From contig DHPY01000075.1 of the NCBI GenBank assembly GCA_002411015.1, positions 1 to 64,000 on the forward strand: a DNA stretch of 64,000 nucleotides, read 5' to 3'. The DNA is from Armatimonadetes bacterium UBA5352 (GTDB taxonomy: Bacteria; Armatimonadota; Zipacnadia; Zipacnadales; UBA5352). Made by a program: the position numbers and the translations under genes. Below the pieces are notes generated by a model, which saw only the letters and a program-made list of their open reading frames with translations, did not search any database and was not told the DNA's origin. Positions 1 through 8,158 of this stretch are shown here, one piece after another; within the stretch, counting starts at the first letter, position 1, and every line of letters starts with the position of its first letter.

Positions 1-36
1 TGCGGGCTTTCTGAACATAACCATTGTACCCATCCA

Positions 37-62
37 CAGCGCCCGCACCCGTGCGGGTGCTG
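37..62. terminator. GC-rich hairpin upstream of the tRNA cluster
   Basis: Positions 37-48 (CAGCGCCCGCAC) pair with 51-62 (GTGCGGGTGCTG) with one G-T wobble. The two-base gap means the real loop must take up some closing pairs. No T-run follows, so this is at best a weak terminator for a gene lying left of the window. It sits just before the tRNA promoter. Confidence 0.35.
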
Positions 63-67
63 TGCTG

Positions 68-96
68 TTGACAACCGACCGGCCTTCGTGTAGTAT
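68..96 (+). promoter_or_regulatory. Sigma-70 type promoter of the tRNA cluster
   Basis: A perfect -35 box TTGACA (68-73) is followed after 17 bases by TAGTAT (91-96), four of six matches to the -10 consensus. The predicted start of transcription is at or very near the first base of tRNA-Lys at 103, so the primary transcript would have almost no leader. It probably drives all five tRNAs. Confidence 0.7.
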
Positions 97-102
97 CCCA
101 GC

Positions 103-178
103 GAGCCGTTAGCTCAGTTGGTAGAGCATCGGACTTTTAATCCGAGGGCCGCAGGTTCGAGCCCTGCACGGCTCACCA
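103..178 (+). tRNA. tRNA-Lys (anticodon UUU)
   Basis: A 76-base cloverleaf. The acceptor stem GAGCCGT (103-109) pairs with ACGGCTC (168-174), the discriminator is A175 and CCA is encoded (176-178). The anticodon loop CTTTTAA spans 134-140 with anticodon TTT at 136-138. The T-arm motif GGTTCGAGCCC is present. Confidence 0.97.
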
Positions 179-307
179 GCGACCTGCAGGCCACGGATGC
201 GATCCCGATGATGGCTCACGGTCTATTCGGGAGTCGCTGGTTCGAAATCGCGCTGCTTGCCAACATGAAGAGCGATTCGGCGGATGCGCCGAGGGCTTGT
301 GAGTAGT

Positions 308-382
308 GGCCCCATGGTCTAGTGGTTAGGACTCCGCTCTTTCAAGGCGGTGGCACGGGTTCGATTCCCGTTGGGGCTACCA
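308..382 (+). tRNA. tRNA-Glu (anticodon UUC)
   Basis: A 75-base cloverleaf with acceptor strands GGCCCCA (308-314) and TGGGGCT (372-378). The terminal pair is a G-T wobble, discriminator A379, CCA encoded at 380-382. The anticodon loop CTTTCAA closes the stem CCGCT/GGCGG and carries TTC, the same arrangement as in other bacterial tRNA-Glu genes. Confidence 0.95.
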
Positions 383-419
383 CCCGTTTTCCGCGGCCTG
401 CCGTGCAGCACGCTCCGAC

Positions 420-495
420 GGGCGGATAGCTCAGTGGCAAGAGCACCTGCCTTACACGCAGGGGGTCGCAGGTTCAAGTCCTGCTCCGCCCACCA
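420..495 (+). tRNA. tRNA-Val (anticodon UAC)
   Basis: A 76-base cloverleaf. The acceptor stem GGGCGGA (420-426) pairs with TCCGCCC (485-491), discriminator A492, CCA encoded at 493-495. The anticodon stem CCTGC/GCAGG encloses CTTACAC, giving anticodon TAC. Confidence 0.96.
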
Positions 496-625
496 CGGTA
501 ACGGGCGGCGCGCTCAAGGCGATCAAGCCCGGGCGCGATGTTCCTGGAGCGCTGCCGGTCGGAGCAGTCCGGGAAGCAGACGCCGGCAGCGGATGTCCGA
601 ACGTTGACAGGTCCGACATATGCGT

Positions 626-700
626 GGCGAGGTAGCTCAGTGGTAGAGCACCGCACTGAAAATGCGGGTGTCGCCAGTTCAACTCTGGCCCTCGCCACCA
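626..700 (+). tRNA. tRNA-Phe (anticodon GAA)
   Basis: A 75-base cloverleaf. The acceptor stem GGCGAGG (626-632) pairs with CCTCGCC (690-696), discriminator A697, CCA encoded at 698-700. The anticodon loop CTGAAAA within CCGCA/TGCGG gives anticodon GAA. Confidence 0.95.
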
Positions 701-728
701 CCACTTGTTTCCACGACCGTCTCGCAAA

Positions 729-804
729 GCCGACGTAGCTCAATTGGCAGAGCAGCTGAATCGTAATCAGCAGGTTGCCGGTTCGAGTCCGGCCGTCGGC
801 TCCA
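729..804 (+). tRNA. tRNA-Thr (anticodon CGU)
   Basis: A 76-base cloverleaf. The acceptor stem GCCGACG (729-735) pairs with CGTCGGC (794-800), discriminator T801, CCA encoded at 802-804. The anticodon stem GCTGA/TCAGC encloses ATCGTAA, giving CGT. Read as protein it yields a VAQLAEQ-like artefact at the head of the downstream frame, which should not be annotated as coding. Confidence 0.96.
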
Positions 805-926
805 CTCTCATCTCGACCCGGACCGCGACCTGGATTGACTTCGGCCCAACGGTGCGGGACACAGCACATATCCGTGTGGATGGAGCAGTCGCAGCATCCC
901 CCCCGCGCCCGTGGAGTTGGTATTCG

Positions 927-1835
927 GTGCGTATCACTCGGGCAGTCGTGCCCGCCGCCGGGCGGGGTACCCGGCTCTATCCCATCACGAAGGCGCAGCC
1001 CAAGGAGATGCTGCCCCTCGGGACGCGCCCTGTGATCCAGTCGGTGGCGGAGGAACTGACCGGTGCCGGCGTCACCGATATTCTGCTCATCACTGCCGAG
1101 AGCAAGCGAGTCATCGAGGACCACTTCGACCCATCCTCCGGCCTCACCTACGCCGAAGCCCCCGCCGAAGGCCGCCGCTACGCATTCCCCACGGACTCTG
1201 CCCGGATCTACACGATTCGACAGGGCGGCGCGCTCGGACTGGGCCATGCCGTAGCCTGCGGCGCGCAGTTCGTGGGAGATGAGCACTTCGTCGTCGCGCT
1301 TGGCGACTGCATCATGACCGGCCCGGAGCCGCTGCAGCGGCTGGTAAAGGCCCACCTGCGACACAGGGCCGATCTGTCCATCATCGTGCAGCAGGTCGGG
1401 CGGGAGGGAACGAAGCGCTACGGGATCGTCGCCACAGGTGAGCGGCTGGACGAGACCGCGCTGAGGATGACGGACATCGTGGAGAAGCCCGGGCCGGATG
1501 TCGCGCCCGGTCGCCTCGCGGTCGCCGCGCGCTACATCTTCTCCCCCGCGCTCTTCGGCTACCTGTCGGACGTCACCGCGGGCCTTGGCGGGGAGATCCA
1601 GCTTACCGACGCGATCCACGCCATGCTGGCCGATGGCCTGAAGGGGGTGGCGGTGCCGCTGATGCCGGGTGAGCACCGTCTGGACGTCGGCAACGTCGCG
1701 AGCTACGGGCGCGCGTTCATCCGCATGATGCTCACGGATGCAGATCAGGGGGAGGCCCTTCAGAGCTACGCGGCGAAGTTGCTCGCGCACATTAACGAGG
1801 GTACACCCGATCCCGATCTGCCGTCCGATCTGTAG
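927..1835 (+). CDS. galU: UTP--glucose-1-phosphate uridylyltransferase family protein (GalU-type)
   Basis: Makes UDP-glucose (or a related UDP-sugar) from UTP and the sugar 1-phosphate in the cytoplasm, feeding envelope polysaccharide synthesis. The 302-residue protein is the usual GalU length. It opens with the nucleotide-binding signature AAGRGTRLYPITKAQPKEML (about residues 10-29), has VALGD near residue 128, DIVEKP near 190 and GEIQLTDAI near 223, all family landmarks. The start is GTG 927, preceded by GTGGAG at 911-916; the frame stays open upstream only because it runs through tRNA-Thr. It is the first protein gene after the tRNA cluster and is followed 30 bases later by the PRC-barrel gene. 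A related nucleotidyltransferase with another sugar preference cannot be excluded. Confidence 0.9.
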   Translation: MRITRAVVPAAGRGTRLYPITKAQPKEMLPLGTRPVIQSVAEELTGAGVTDILLITAESKRVIEDHFDPSSGLTYAEAPAEGRRYAFPTDSARIYTIRQGGALGLGHAVACGAQFVGDEHFVVALGDCIMTGPEPLQRLVKAHLRHRADLSIIVQQVGREGTKRYGIVATGERLDETALRMTDIVEKPGPDVAPGRLAVAARYIFSPALFGYLSDVTAGLGGEIQLTDAIHAMLADGLKGVAVPLMPGEHRLDVGNVASYGRAFIRMMLTDADQGEALQSYAAKLLAHINEGTPDPDLPSDL

Positions 1836-1865
1836 AGCGGCTGACATCCGAAGGGAGGCCCGTTG

Positions 1866-2945
1866 ATGCGGGAGTTGAGTAGCCTCATCGGCCTGCAGGT
1901 TATCTCGACCAGCGAGGGCAAGAAGCTGGGTAGCATCGCCGAAGCATACGTGGATCTCGCCGCGGGAGAGTTGGTGTGCGTGACGCTGGCGAAGACGCCC
2001 GAGTTGCGCGTCATCCTCGCCAGGGACATTGACGTCATCGGCAGCGACGCGGTGATGGTAGCTGATCACACGAAGCTGCGCAGCCGCGAGGAGACCGAGG
2101 AAGAGCTCCAGCGCGGCAAGCGAGTGCTGAGCAGCCCGCCGCTGGTCATCACCAGCCAGGGCAGGACGCTCGGCGATCTCGGCCCGGTCCAGATTGATGA
2201 AGTGACGAAGCGCGTCCTGCGCTTCGAGGTCACCGGCGGAGCGCTGCGTGACTTCACGGACGGCGTGCTGGCCCTGCCGGTGCTCGATGGCATCGTGCAC
2301 GGGGACGACACCGTCATCGTGCCGCACGAGGTGGTGGCGCGCCGACTCGTGCAGGCGGGAGGCCTGCGCGGCGCCCTCAGGAATCTCGGCGAGCGGCTCA
2401 AGGTCGGAGCCGAGGACCTCGGCGAGATCTCGCGCGATCAGAGCGTGAAGATCAAGGAGCGCGCCGAGGTGCTGGCGAAGAAGGCGGCCGAGGCGACTGA
2501 GAAGGCGAAGGAGCGCATCGGCGAGGTCGCTGAGGACGCTCGTGAGAAGGCCGCCGAGGCGACTGAGAAGGCGAAGGAGCGCATCGGCGAGGTCGCTGAG
2601 GACGCTCGTGAGAAGGCGGCCGAGGCGACTGACAAGGCGAAGGAGCGCATCGGCGAGGTCGCTGAGGACGCTCGCGAGGCGATCAAGCGCGAGGATTCAG
2701 CGGACGTGACTGCGGCGCCCGACATCGAGCCTGACGCACCGCGGATCGAGGACGCTCCGGTGGAGGTTGCGCCGGCCGAGGATGTCGCCGCCGCCGAGGA
2801 GGAATCTGTTGCGGAGGTCTCCGGTGAGGTTGAGATGCACCTGGTTCCCGAGGTGGCGACGCCACTGCCGGCGGGCGAGGAGATAGAGGAGCGCGCACCA
2901 TCTCACGCGGTGTCCGATGACAGCAGTGACGAGGAGCCCGGATAG
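1866..2945 (+). CDS. PRC-barrel protein with LEA-like helical repeats and acidic tail
   Basis: A 359-residue protein with no signal peptide or membrane segment. Two PRC-barrel-like units are visible: about residues 3-75 (opening LIGLQVISTSEGKKLGSI) and about 85-160 (LVITSQGRTLGDLGPVQIDE). PRC barrels are small beta-barrels found in ribosome maturation, photosynthetic and stress proteins. Residues about 195-275 hold three near-identical 22-residue units with core AAEATEKAKERIGEVAED, which should form a long charged amphipathic helix of the YtxH/LEA type. The last 85 residues are very acidic and probably disordered. Start ATG 1866 has AAGGGAGG at 1851-1858. It lies between galU and murB in one likely operon. 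The molecular role is unknown; an envelope- or desiccation-stress scaffold is a guess. Confidence 0.8.
   Translation: MRELSSLIGLQVISTSEGKKLGSIAEAYVDLAAGELVCVTLAKTPELRVILARDIDVIGSDAVMVADHTKLRSREETEEELQRGKRVLSSPPLVITSQGRTLGDLGPVQIDEVTKRVLRFEVTGGALRDFTDGVLALPVLDGIVHGDDTVIVPHEVVARRLVQAGGLRGALRNLGERLKVGAEDLGEISRDQSVKIKERAEVLAKKAAEATEKAKERIGEVAEDAREKAAEATEKAKERIGEVAEDAREKAAEATDKAKERIGEVAEDAREAIKREDSADVTAAPDIEPDAPRIEDAPVEVAPAEDVAAAEEESVAEVSGEVEMHLVPEVATPLPAGEEIEERAPSHAVSDDSSDEEPG
2481..2678 (+). repeat. Three tandem 66-base repeats inside the PRC-barrel gene
   Basis: Units start at 2481, 2547 and 2613 and differ only at a few positions (for example GCGGCC/GCCGCC and GAGAAG/GACAAG). The exact 66-base period keeps the reading frame and encodes 22 residues per unit. 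The near identity of the DNA suggests recent expansion or gene conversion; copy number could vary between strains. Confidence 0.95.
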
Positions 2946-2952
2946 GCAAGGT

Positions 2953-3885
2953 ATGGCAATTCACAGCGGCATTGATCTGAAGCACTGTTTGAAGCACTGT
3001 CTGGTTCGCATCCCGGGGCTTGAGCTGCGGGAGAACGAGCCACTCTCGCGCCACACCTCATTCGGCATCGGCGGCCCGGCGGACCTGCTCGTGATCCCGT
3101 CCACCCCTGCGGCGCTGTGCGCGGCGCTCGCCGCCACCTACGACGCCGGAATCTCCCCGGTGCTGCTCGGCAACGGCACGAACCTCATCGTGCGCGACGG
3201 GGGCATCCGCGGCGTCGTCGTCCGCATAGCGGATGAGATGGCCGAGATCAGGTTCGATGGCACCCGCGCGACCGTCGAGGCGGGTGCATCGCTGGCCTCA
3301 GTCTGCCTGCAGTGCGCGCGTAGAGGCCTCTCAGGCCTGGAGTTCGCCGCCGGCATCCCCGGGACCATCGGCGGCGCGCTCATCATGAACGCCGGCGCCT
3401 ACGGCGGCGAGATGGGGGACATCGCCGAGTGGGTCGAGGTCGCCGGGACCGACGGGGAGATACGCCGCCTCGAGCACGCCGACCTCAGCTTCGGCTACAG
3501 GCAGACCACTCTCCGGATGCTCGGCGAGGCGGTCGTGCGCGCGGGTCTGGGCCTGCGGGAGGGCGACCCGGCGGAGATCCACGCGAGGCTCTGTGACACT
3601 ATGGCGATGCGCTGCGCCAAGCAGCCCGTCTCCAGCCCCAGCGCAGGCTCAATCTTCAAGCGCCCGGAGGGCGACTACGCAGGAAGGCTGCTCGAGAGTG
3701 CCGGCGCCAAGGGCCTATGCGTGGGCCGCGCCGCTGTCTCCCGCAAGCACGCCAACTTCGTCGTCAACCTCGGGGGCGCATCCGCATCGGATGTCATTCG
3801 CCTGATTGAGGCCACTCGCGAACTCGTCTACGAACGATCAGGCGTCTGGCTCGAGCCGGAGGTCTGCGTCATCGGCGAGGACTGA
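2953..3885 (+). CDS. murB: UDP-N-acetylenolpyruvoylglucosamine reductase
   Basis: Reduces UDP-GlcNAc-enolpyruvate to UDP-MurNAc with NADPH, the second committed step of peptidoglycan synthesis, in the cytoplasm. The 310-residue protein shows the FAD-binding segments RHTSFGIGGPADLL (about residue 33), LLGNGTNLIVRDGG (about 72) and GIPGTIGGALIMNAGAYGGE (about 132). The serine proton donor lies in SAGSIFKRPEG and a C-terminal Glu in LEPEV. The short form and GSIFKRP motif fit the type II MurB of Gram-positives and relatives. ATG 2953 follows the previous stop by seven bases; an in-frame ATG at 2917 would overlap that gene, and the Shine-Dalgarno signal is poor for either. The N-terminus has a perfect small duplication (LKHCLKHCL). 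Confidence 0.93.
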   Translation: MAIHSGIDLKHCLKHCLVRIPGLELRENEPLSRHTSFGIGGPADLLVIPSTPAALCAALAATYDAGISPVLLGNGTNLIVRDGGIRGVVVRIADEMAEIRFDGTRATVEAGASLASVCLQCARRGLSGLEFAAGIPGTIGGALIMNAGAYGGEMGDIAEWVEVAGTDGEIRRLEHADLSFGYRQTTLRMLGEAVVRAGLGLREGDPAEIHARLCDTMAMRCAKQPVSSPSAGSIFKRPEGDYAGRLLESAGAKGLCVGRAAVSRKHANFVVNLGGASASDVIRLIEATRELVYERSGVWLEPEVCVIGED

Positions 3886-4050
3886 ACGGCAGCAACGGCA
3901 ACGGCAACGGCGAACGACCGACGGGCAGGAGGCCGTCGCTACGAACGACACGGCGAACGGCAGCAACGGCAGCGGCCACGGCGAACGACCGACGGGCAGG
4001 ATGCCCGTCGCTACGAACGACACGGCGAACAGCACCAACAGCAGCAGCGG
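3886..4050. repeat. Tandem intergenic hairpin repeat, two copies of about 71 bases
   Basis: Two copies start near 3908 and 3979. Each has the flank CGGCGAACGACC, a small dyad (ACGGGCAGGATGCCCGT in copy two, 3992-4008) and the right flank GTCGCTACGAACGACACGGC. The same right flank recurs at 12380-12399, so this is a dispersed family. It fills the space between the convergent murB and the minus-strand gene at 4051. Confidence 0.8.
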
Positions 4051-4392
4051 CTATTGCACGGCGTCGGCCTCAGGGTCGGCACCGTCTTCGTCTTCAGGCT
4101 CAGGCGCCATCTCAATCCACGCCTCACCCGGGCGCACGCGCAGGGGCTTGCTGGCATCCAGGCGCTTGCGGACAGCGGGCGGGACGTAGATGCCGTTAAG
4201 CTCCTCGCTCGCAAGGACGCTCGCGACGGCTGCGATCCGATCAGGCACCCGCAGCGCCGAGTCTATCACCGCCACCCGCTCGCCGCGAAGCACGCATACG
4301 CCCACGCGCCCCGCCGCGGACTGGTAGCGCACCTCAATCCCCACCCGCTTCGCGAGCTCCTCAAGATGATGCAGCATCGTCTCCTGATCCAC
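4051..4392 (-). CDS. Conserved small hypothetical protein
   Basis: A 113-residue cytoplasmic protein (DQETMLHHLEELAKRVGI... onward) without a fold I can name. The first 80 residues look like an alternating alpha/beta domain (RVGVCVLRGERVAVIDS, RVPDRIAAVASVLASEELNGIYV). Similar short proteins with a 'GxCxLRGxxxxxID' strand and a following 'AxVLA..EL..IYVPP' helix occur in several environmental phyla, from memory. The tail is acidic. GTG 4392 is chosen because AGGAGG stands eight bases upstream; a GTG at 4398 lies only two bases from it and ATG 4377 is a third option. It is transcribed toward murB. Function unknown. Confidence 0.65.
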   Translation of the reverse strand: MDQETMLHHLEELAKRVGIEVRYQSAAGRVGVCVLRGERVAVIDSALRVPDRIAAVASVLASEELNGIYVPPAVRKRLDASKPLRVRPGEAWIEMAPEPEDEDGADPEADAVQ

Positions 4393-4535
4393 CGGCACGG
4401 CCTCCTGCAGTGTGAGCTCAGTTGCCTGGCCCCTTTCGTCACTTGCGGCCGGTTCTCCTTCGCATGGGGAGGTCGCGGCCGTTGTGCGGGGAATCCTGCG
4501 GGCGAACAGGTAGCCTGCCCCCAGGGGGGAGATAG

Positions 4536-6869
4536 ATGCACCTCAACGATCACGTATTCACTCGCCGCGGCAACTGCGGCGCTATCAGCCTGGTCTTCCT
4601 CGCCTGTCTGATCGCGCTGCTCTGCCAGCCCTGCGAGGCCACGGTGCTCCCCGCGAACATCAGCGCGAATAGGACGCTCACTGCCGCGGGCTCACCATGG
4701 CAGATGCGTGGCAACGTGACGATCACCCCCGGCGCCACTGTCACGGTGGAGCCGAACGCGCACGTGGTCGCCGAGGGCAACGTCCGCCTGACCGTCTCCG
4801 GCTCGCTGATCGCAATGTCCCCCGCCGGCACGCGCATCGTCTTCCGCGCGCCGGATAGCAGCGCCAGCGGCGCCTGGCAGGGCATCTACTTCACCCCCGG
4901 CAGCACCGGCCGCTTCCAGCGCTGCACCTTCCGCTCCGCGACCACGAACCTGCTCGTCGAGGGGGCCGATGTGCGACTCTACAACTGCCATGTGCGGAAG
5001 GCCTCGCAGGACGGTCTGATGGCCTGGGGCGACGCATTCGTGAAGACCGCCTACTGCCGCTTCCAGAACAACACGCGCCACGGGCTGCAGATTCAGACGA
5101 ACTCGCCCTCAGGCGCGGTCATCTCCAGCGAGTTCATCGGCAATGGCGGCCACCCCGTGCTGCTGAAGGCCTCCTGCGTGGAGCTTCTGCGCGCGGGCAA
5201 TCGCTTCGAGTACAACGGCACACAGGCCATCGGGGTTGACTGTGACGCGCTCGCGGACATAGAGGACGCGGACTCGTGGGTCAATCCCGGCCTGCCGCTG
5301 GACATGGCGGTGGGCTCACCGAACGCTGAGCTCAGGATCGAGCCCGGCGCCACGCTGCGCATCGCCCCCGGCACTCGCATCTACCCGCCTCACCGGATCG
5401 TCGTGCGAGGCAGCCTGATCCTGAGCGGCAGCCAGGGCCCGCCCGCTGTGATCCAGCCGCAGGGGGCCGCGCAGCCCGGCGCATGGGTCGGCGTGGCGGT
5501 TGAGCCGCAGGGCGTGGTGCGCGCGGACGGCCTCACGCTCGGCTTCGCGGAGGACGGCCTCAGTGTCAGCGATGGTTCGATCTACCTCGCGAACGCCATG
5601 ATCCGCGACTGCTCCCGGAACGGCGTCTTCGCCGGCGGCACGGCGCACGTGGACATGACCGGCTGTACCGTCAGCGCCTGCGGCATGAACGGTATCGCGA
5701 TGCCGCAGGGCAGCTCCTCAGCGAAGATCCGCACTACTCGGATCGTGCGCTGCGGGGAGTACCCGGTGCGGATGGCCGCCACGGTGGTCGAGGGGCTGCG
5801 CGACGGGAACTCCGCGGCCGAGAACGGCCGTCAGGCGATCGGCGTGGTCTGCTCGACCTATCCGGACATCGCCGATGACGACCTCTGGCAGGCGCAGGGC
5901 ATCCCGTTCGACCTGACCGCGGACCCGACCTCGACCTCCCTGCGGATCGGCGTGACCGGGCGCCTGTCCCTGCGCGAGGGGGTGAAGGTGCTGGGAGGCG
6001 TGATATCCGCGGGAGGCGTCTTCGTCGCGCAGGGGACCGCGGCGACCCCGGTCATCTTCGACGCCGCCACCGACCAGCCCGCCCCGGGTGATTGGACGGG
6101 CATCGAGTACGCAACCGGTAGCTCCGGACGGCTCGTCCATGCGCGAGTGCGCAACGCTCGGATCGGCGTCAACGTGCAGAGTGATGGCTGGATCCAGCTC
6201 CGCAACACGCTCGTCGAGCGCTGCGCCGAGGATGGCATACGCGCAGGGAGTGGCTCCGTCCCGCTGATCACCGGCTGCACCGTGCGCGACAACGCCCGCT
6301 ACGGCGTGAGCGTCTGGGCGGATGCGACACCGCTCCTGGGCGTATCCGGCAGCGCGGACAATCCCGGCCTGAACGTGCTCACCGGGAACGGCGAGCACGA
6401 CCTCGCGAACCAGACGCCGAGGGCGCTGGTGGCGCAGCGCAACTGGTGGGGCACGACGGCGCAGGCGCAGATCGGCGCGAGGATCCTCGATCGCTCAGAG
6501 AGCGCGTCACTCGGGCCCGTGAACTTCACGCCCTTCCTGCAGAGCGCGCCCACGACAGCACCGGCGACGCTCGAGTCGCGCACGACGCTCGCGATCACCA
6601 GCGTTGCGGCGATGCCAACCGGAGCGGGTGCCGCGATTCACGTCGCCCTCACGCGGCCCGCGGAGGTCCGGGTGACGCTGCGCAACATCGCCGGGCGGCC
6701 GGTGCGCATGCTCAGCGCGTTCGCCGATACGCAGGCGACGCTCGCGTGGGACGGCCGCGCGACACAGGGCACCAGCGCCCCGTCGGGTCGCTACCTCGTG
6801 GAGGTCGAGGCGCTGGCGGACGATGGCAGCCTCTCGCACGCGCTGACGACGCTCCAGCTCACGCGGTGA
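4536..6869 (+). CDS. Secreted right-handed parallel beta-helix protein with C-terminal FlgD-like domain
   Basis: A 777-residue exported protein. Residues 1-36 form a signal peptide with hydrophobic core ISLVFLACLIALLC. The body (about 40-670) is built from pectate-lyase-type beta-helix turns with the repeated pattern 'xxSxxxNNTxxGLxIxxxxxAxIxxxxFxxN' and three blocks that start alike (GATVTVEPNAHVVAEGNV, GATLRIAPGTRIYPPHRI, VTGRLSLREGVKVLGGVI). Residues about 695-777 resemble the FlgD/Ig-like domain that ends many sorted or surface proteins (AEVRVTLRNIAGRPVRML ... GRYLVEVEA). Such helices bind or cleave uronic-acid polysaccharides; no catalytic residues can be assigned by eye. ATG 4536 follows GGGGGGAG closely. 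It stands alone between repeat-filled gaps. Confidence 0.85.
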   Translation: MHLNDHVFTRRGNCGAISLVFLACLIALLCQPCEATVLPANISANRTLTAAGSPWQMRGNVTITPGATVTVEPNAHVVAEGNVRLTVSGSLIAMSPAGTRIVFRAPDSSASGAWQGIYFTPGSTGRFQRCTFRSATTNLLVEGADVRLYNCHVRKASQDGLMAWGDAFVKTAYCRFQNNTRHGLQIQTNSPSGAVISSEFIGNGGHPVLLKASCVELLRAGNRFEYNGTQAIGVDCDALADIEDADSWVNPGLPLDMAVGSPNAELRIEPGATLRIAPGTRIYPPHRIVVRGSLILSGSQGPPAVIQPQGAAQPGAWVGVAVEPQGVVRADGLTLGFAEDGLSVSDGSIYLANAMIRDCSRNGVFAGGTAHVDMTGCTVSACGMNGIAMPQGSSSAKIRTTRIVRCGEYPVRMAATVVEGLRDGNSAAENGRQAIGVVCSTYPDIADDDLWQAQGIPFDLTADPTSTSLRIGVTGRLSLREGVKVLGGVISAGGVFVAQGTAATPVIFDAATDQPAPGDWTGIEYATGSSGRLVHARVRNARIGVNVQSDGWIQLRNTLVERCAEDGIRAGSGSVPLITGCTVRDNARYGVSVWADATPLLGVSGSADNPGLNVLTGNGEHDLANQTPRALVAQRNWWGTTAQAQIGARILDRSESASLGPVNFTPFLQSAPTTAPATLESRTTLAITSVAAMPTGAGAAIHVALTRPAEVRVTLRNIAGRPVRMLSAFADTQATLAWDGRATQGTSAPSGRYLVEVEALADDGSLSHALTTLQLTR

Positions 6870-6924
6870 AGCGGCTGCACCGCGCGCGGTCGCTCACTGC
6901 CCGCCGATCGTGACCGCGCGCACG

Positions 6925-6985
6925 CGCGACGCAGGGATGCCTGCCCCACGAACGACCGCAGGCAGGAATGCCTGCCCCACCAACG
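6925..6985. repeat. Paired intergenic hairpin repeats
   Basis: Two short dyads, GCAGGGATGCCTGCC (6931-6945) and GGCAGGAATGCCTGCC (6961-6976), each followed by CCAC and then CGAACG or CAACGG. They belong to the same dispersed family seen at 3886, 12364, 26828, 29827 and 54312. They lie between two genes in the same orientation, upstream of the dehydrogenase start. Confidence 0.75.
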
Positions 6986-7066
6986 GCTCATCACGGGCGA
7001 CGGACAGGTGCGCGCCTGCACTCCGGCGAAAGGTCTACCAGCGAACGAGAGCCGTGGAGGTGGGTC

Positions 7067-8080
7067 ATGCTGGCGCTGGTCGTGCACGAGCCGGGCCGAA
7101 TCGAAGTCACTCAGGTCCCCGAGCCGACGCCGGGGCCGGGAGAGGTGGTCGTGAAGGTCGCCGCCTGCGGTATCTGTGGCACCGATCTGCACATCGTTGA
7201 TGGCGACTACCACGCGGAGTACCCCGCGATCCCCGGGCATGAGATGGCCGGAACGATCGTGAATGCGGGCGAAGCGCAAGGGCTTGCAGCTGGCGACCGC
7301 GTAGCCGTCAACCCGAACATCTACTGCCACGCCTGCCGGATGTGCCGGCGCGGCATGCCGCATCTGTGCGAATCCGCCACCGCGGTCGGCGTCACGCGGC
7401 CGGGCGGCTTCGCTGAGCTCTGCGCGATGCCCGCCCAGCAGTGCCTGCCGCTGCCGGAGGGCGTGAGCTTCCGCAATGGCGCGCTGATGGAGCCGCTGTC
7501 GTGCTGCCTGCACGGGCTGGCGGTGCTCGCCCCGCGTCCGGGCGACCGGGTGGCGATCCTCGGCGCCGGCACCGTGGGCCTGATGATGACCCAGCTCGTG
7601 CGCCTGCACGGCGGCGCGCCGATCGTGGTCTCAGACCCAGACGCGGGCAAGCGGGCGCTGGCCGAGCGCCTTGGCGCGGACGCCACCGTGGACCCGGCGG
7701 CCGCTGATCCGCGGGAGGCCATCTTCGACGCCCTGGGCGGCCGGGCCGATTTCGTGCTGGAGGCGGCGGGTCTGCCGCAGACGGCCGCGCTGGCGCTGGA
7801 GCTGGTCGGGCCGGGCGGGCGTGTGCTGCAGTTCGGCGTATGCCCGGAGGGGACGGAGGTACCGATGCGCCCGAGGCAGCTTTTCCGTGATGAGATCACG
7901 ATCGCGGGCGCCTACACGAACCCGTTCACCGACGACCGCGCGCTGGCGCTGCTGGCGAACGGGCGCATCGACACGAAGCCGCTGGTGAGTGATGAGTTCG
8001 CGCTCGCCGACGCGGAGCAGGCGCTTGCGCGCGCCCGGGAGGCGGACTCGTTCAAGGTGCAGGTGCGGCCGGGCGGCTGA
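7067..8080 (+). CDS. Zinc-dependent medium-chain alcohol/polyol dehydrogenase
   Basis: A 337-residue NAD(P)-dependent dehydrogenase of the sorbitol/threonine dehydrogenase type, oxidising a sugar alcohol or similar substrate in the cytoplasm. Visible: the catalytic zinc ligands in CGICGTDLHIVDGDY (about residue 37) and PGHE (about 59), the structural zinc quartet in CHACRMCRRGMPHLC (about 88-102), the Rossmann motif GAGTVGLM (about 166) and an acidic residue (VSDPD) that favours NAD. ATG 7067 has GGAGG at 7056-7060; the longer open frame before it runs through the hairpin repeats. The exact substrate cannot be told. It precedes a large secreted protein by 78 bases. Confidence 0.88.
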   Translation: MLALVVHEPGRIEVTQVPEPTPGPGEVVVKVAACGICGTDLHIVDGDYHAEYPAIPGHEMAGTIVNAGEAQGLAAGDRVAVNPNIYCHACRMCRRGMPHLCESATAVGVTRPGGFAELCAMPAQQCLPLPEGVSFRNGALMEPLSCCLHGLAVLAPRPGDRVAILGAGTVGLMMTQLVRLHGGAPIVVSDPDAGKRALAERLGADATVDPAAADPREAIFDALGGRADFVLEAAGLPQTAALALELVGPGGRVLQFGVCPEGTEVPMRPRQLFRDEITIAGAYTNPFTDDRALALLANGRIDTKPLVSDEFALADAEQALARAREADSFKVQVRPGG

Positions 8081-8158
8081 GGGAACCCACCGATTCAGAG
8101 TTTGTTGAGTACTACGTCTCGCCTGAACCGAATCACTTATGCTCAGGAGCCGCCCCGC

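Noticed and set aside
705..926. An upstream extension of the GalU gene starting in tRNA-Phe/tRNA-Thr
   Set aside because: It reads through tRNA-Thr (VAQLAEQ artefact). The GTG at 927 with GTGGAG upstream is the natural start.
805..926. A promoter for galU based on TTGACT at 835-840
   Set aside because: No plausible -10 box lies 15-19 bases downstream; transcription may instead read through from the tRNA cluster.
474..2327. A 617-residue minus-strand reading frame across tRNAs and galU
   Set aside because: It is antisense to intact tRNAs, galU and the PRC-barrel gene, has a low-complexity Arg/His/Gln-rich sequence and no domain. It is typical of a high-GC antisense shadow.
2481..2678. A CRISPR array suggested by three equal-period repeats
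   Set aside because: There are no unique spacers between the 66-base units; they are contiguous, in frame and code for a helical repeat.
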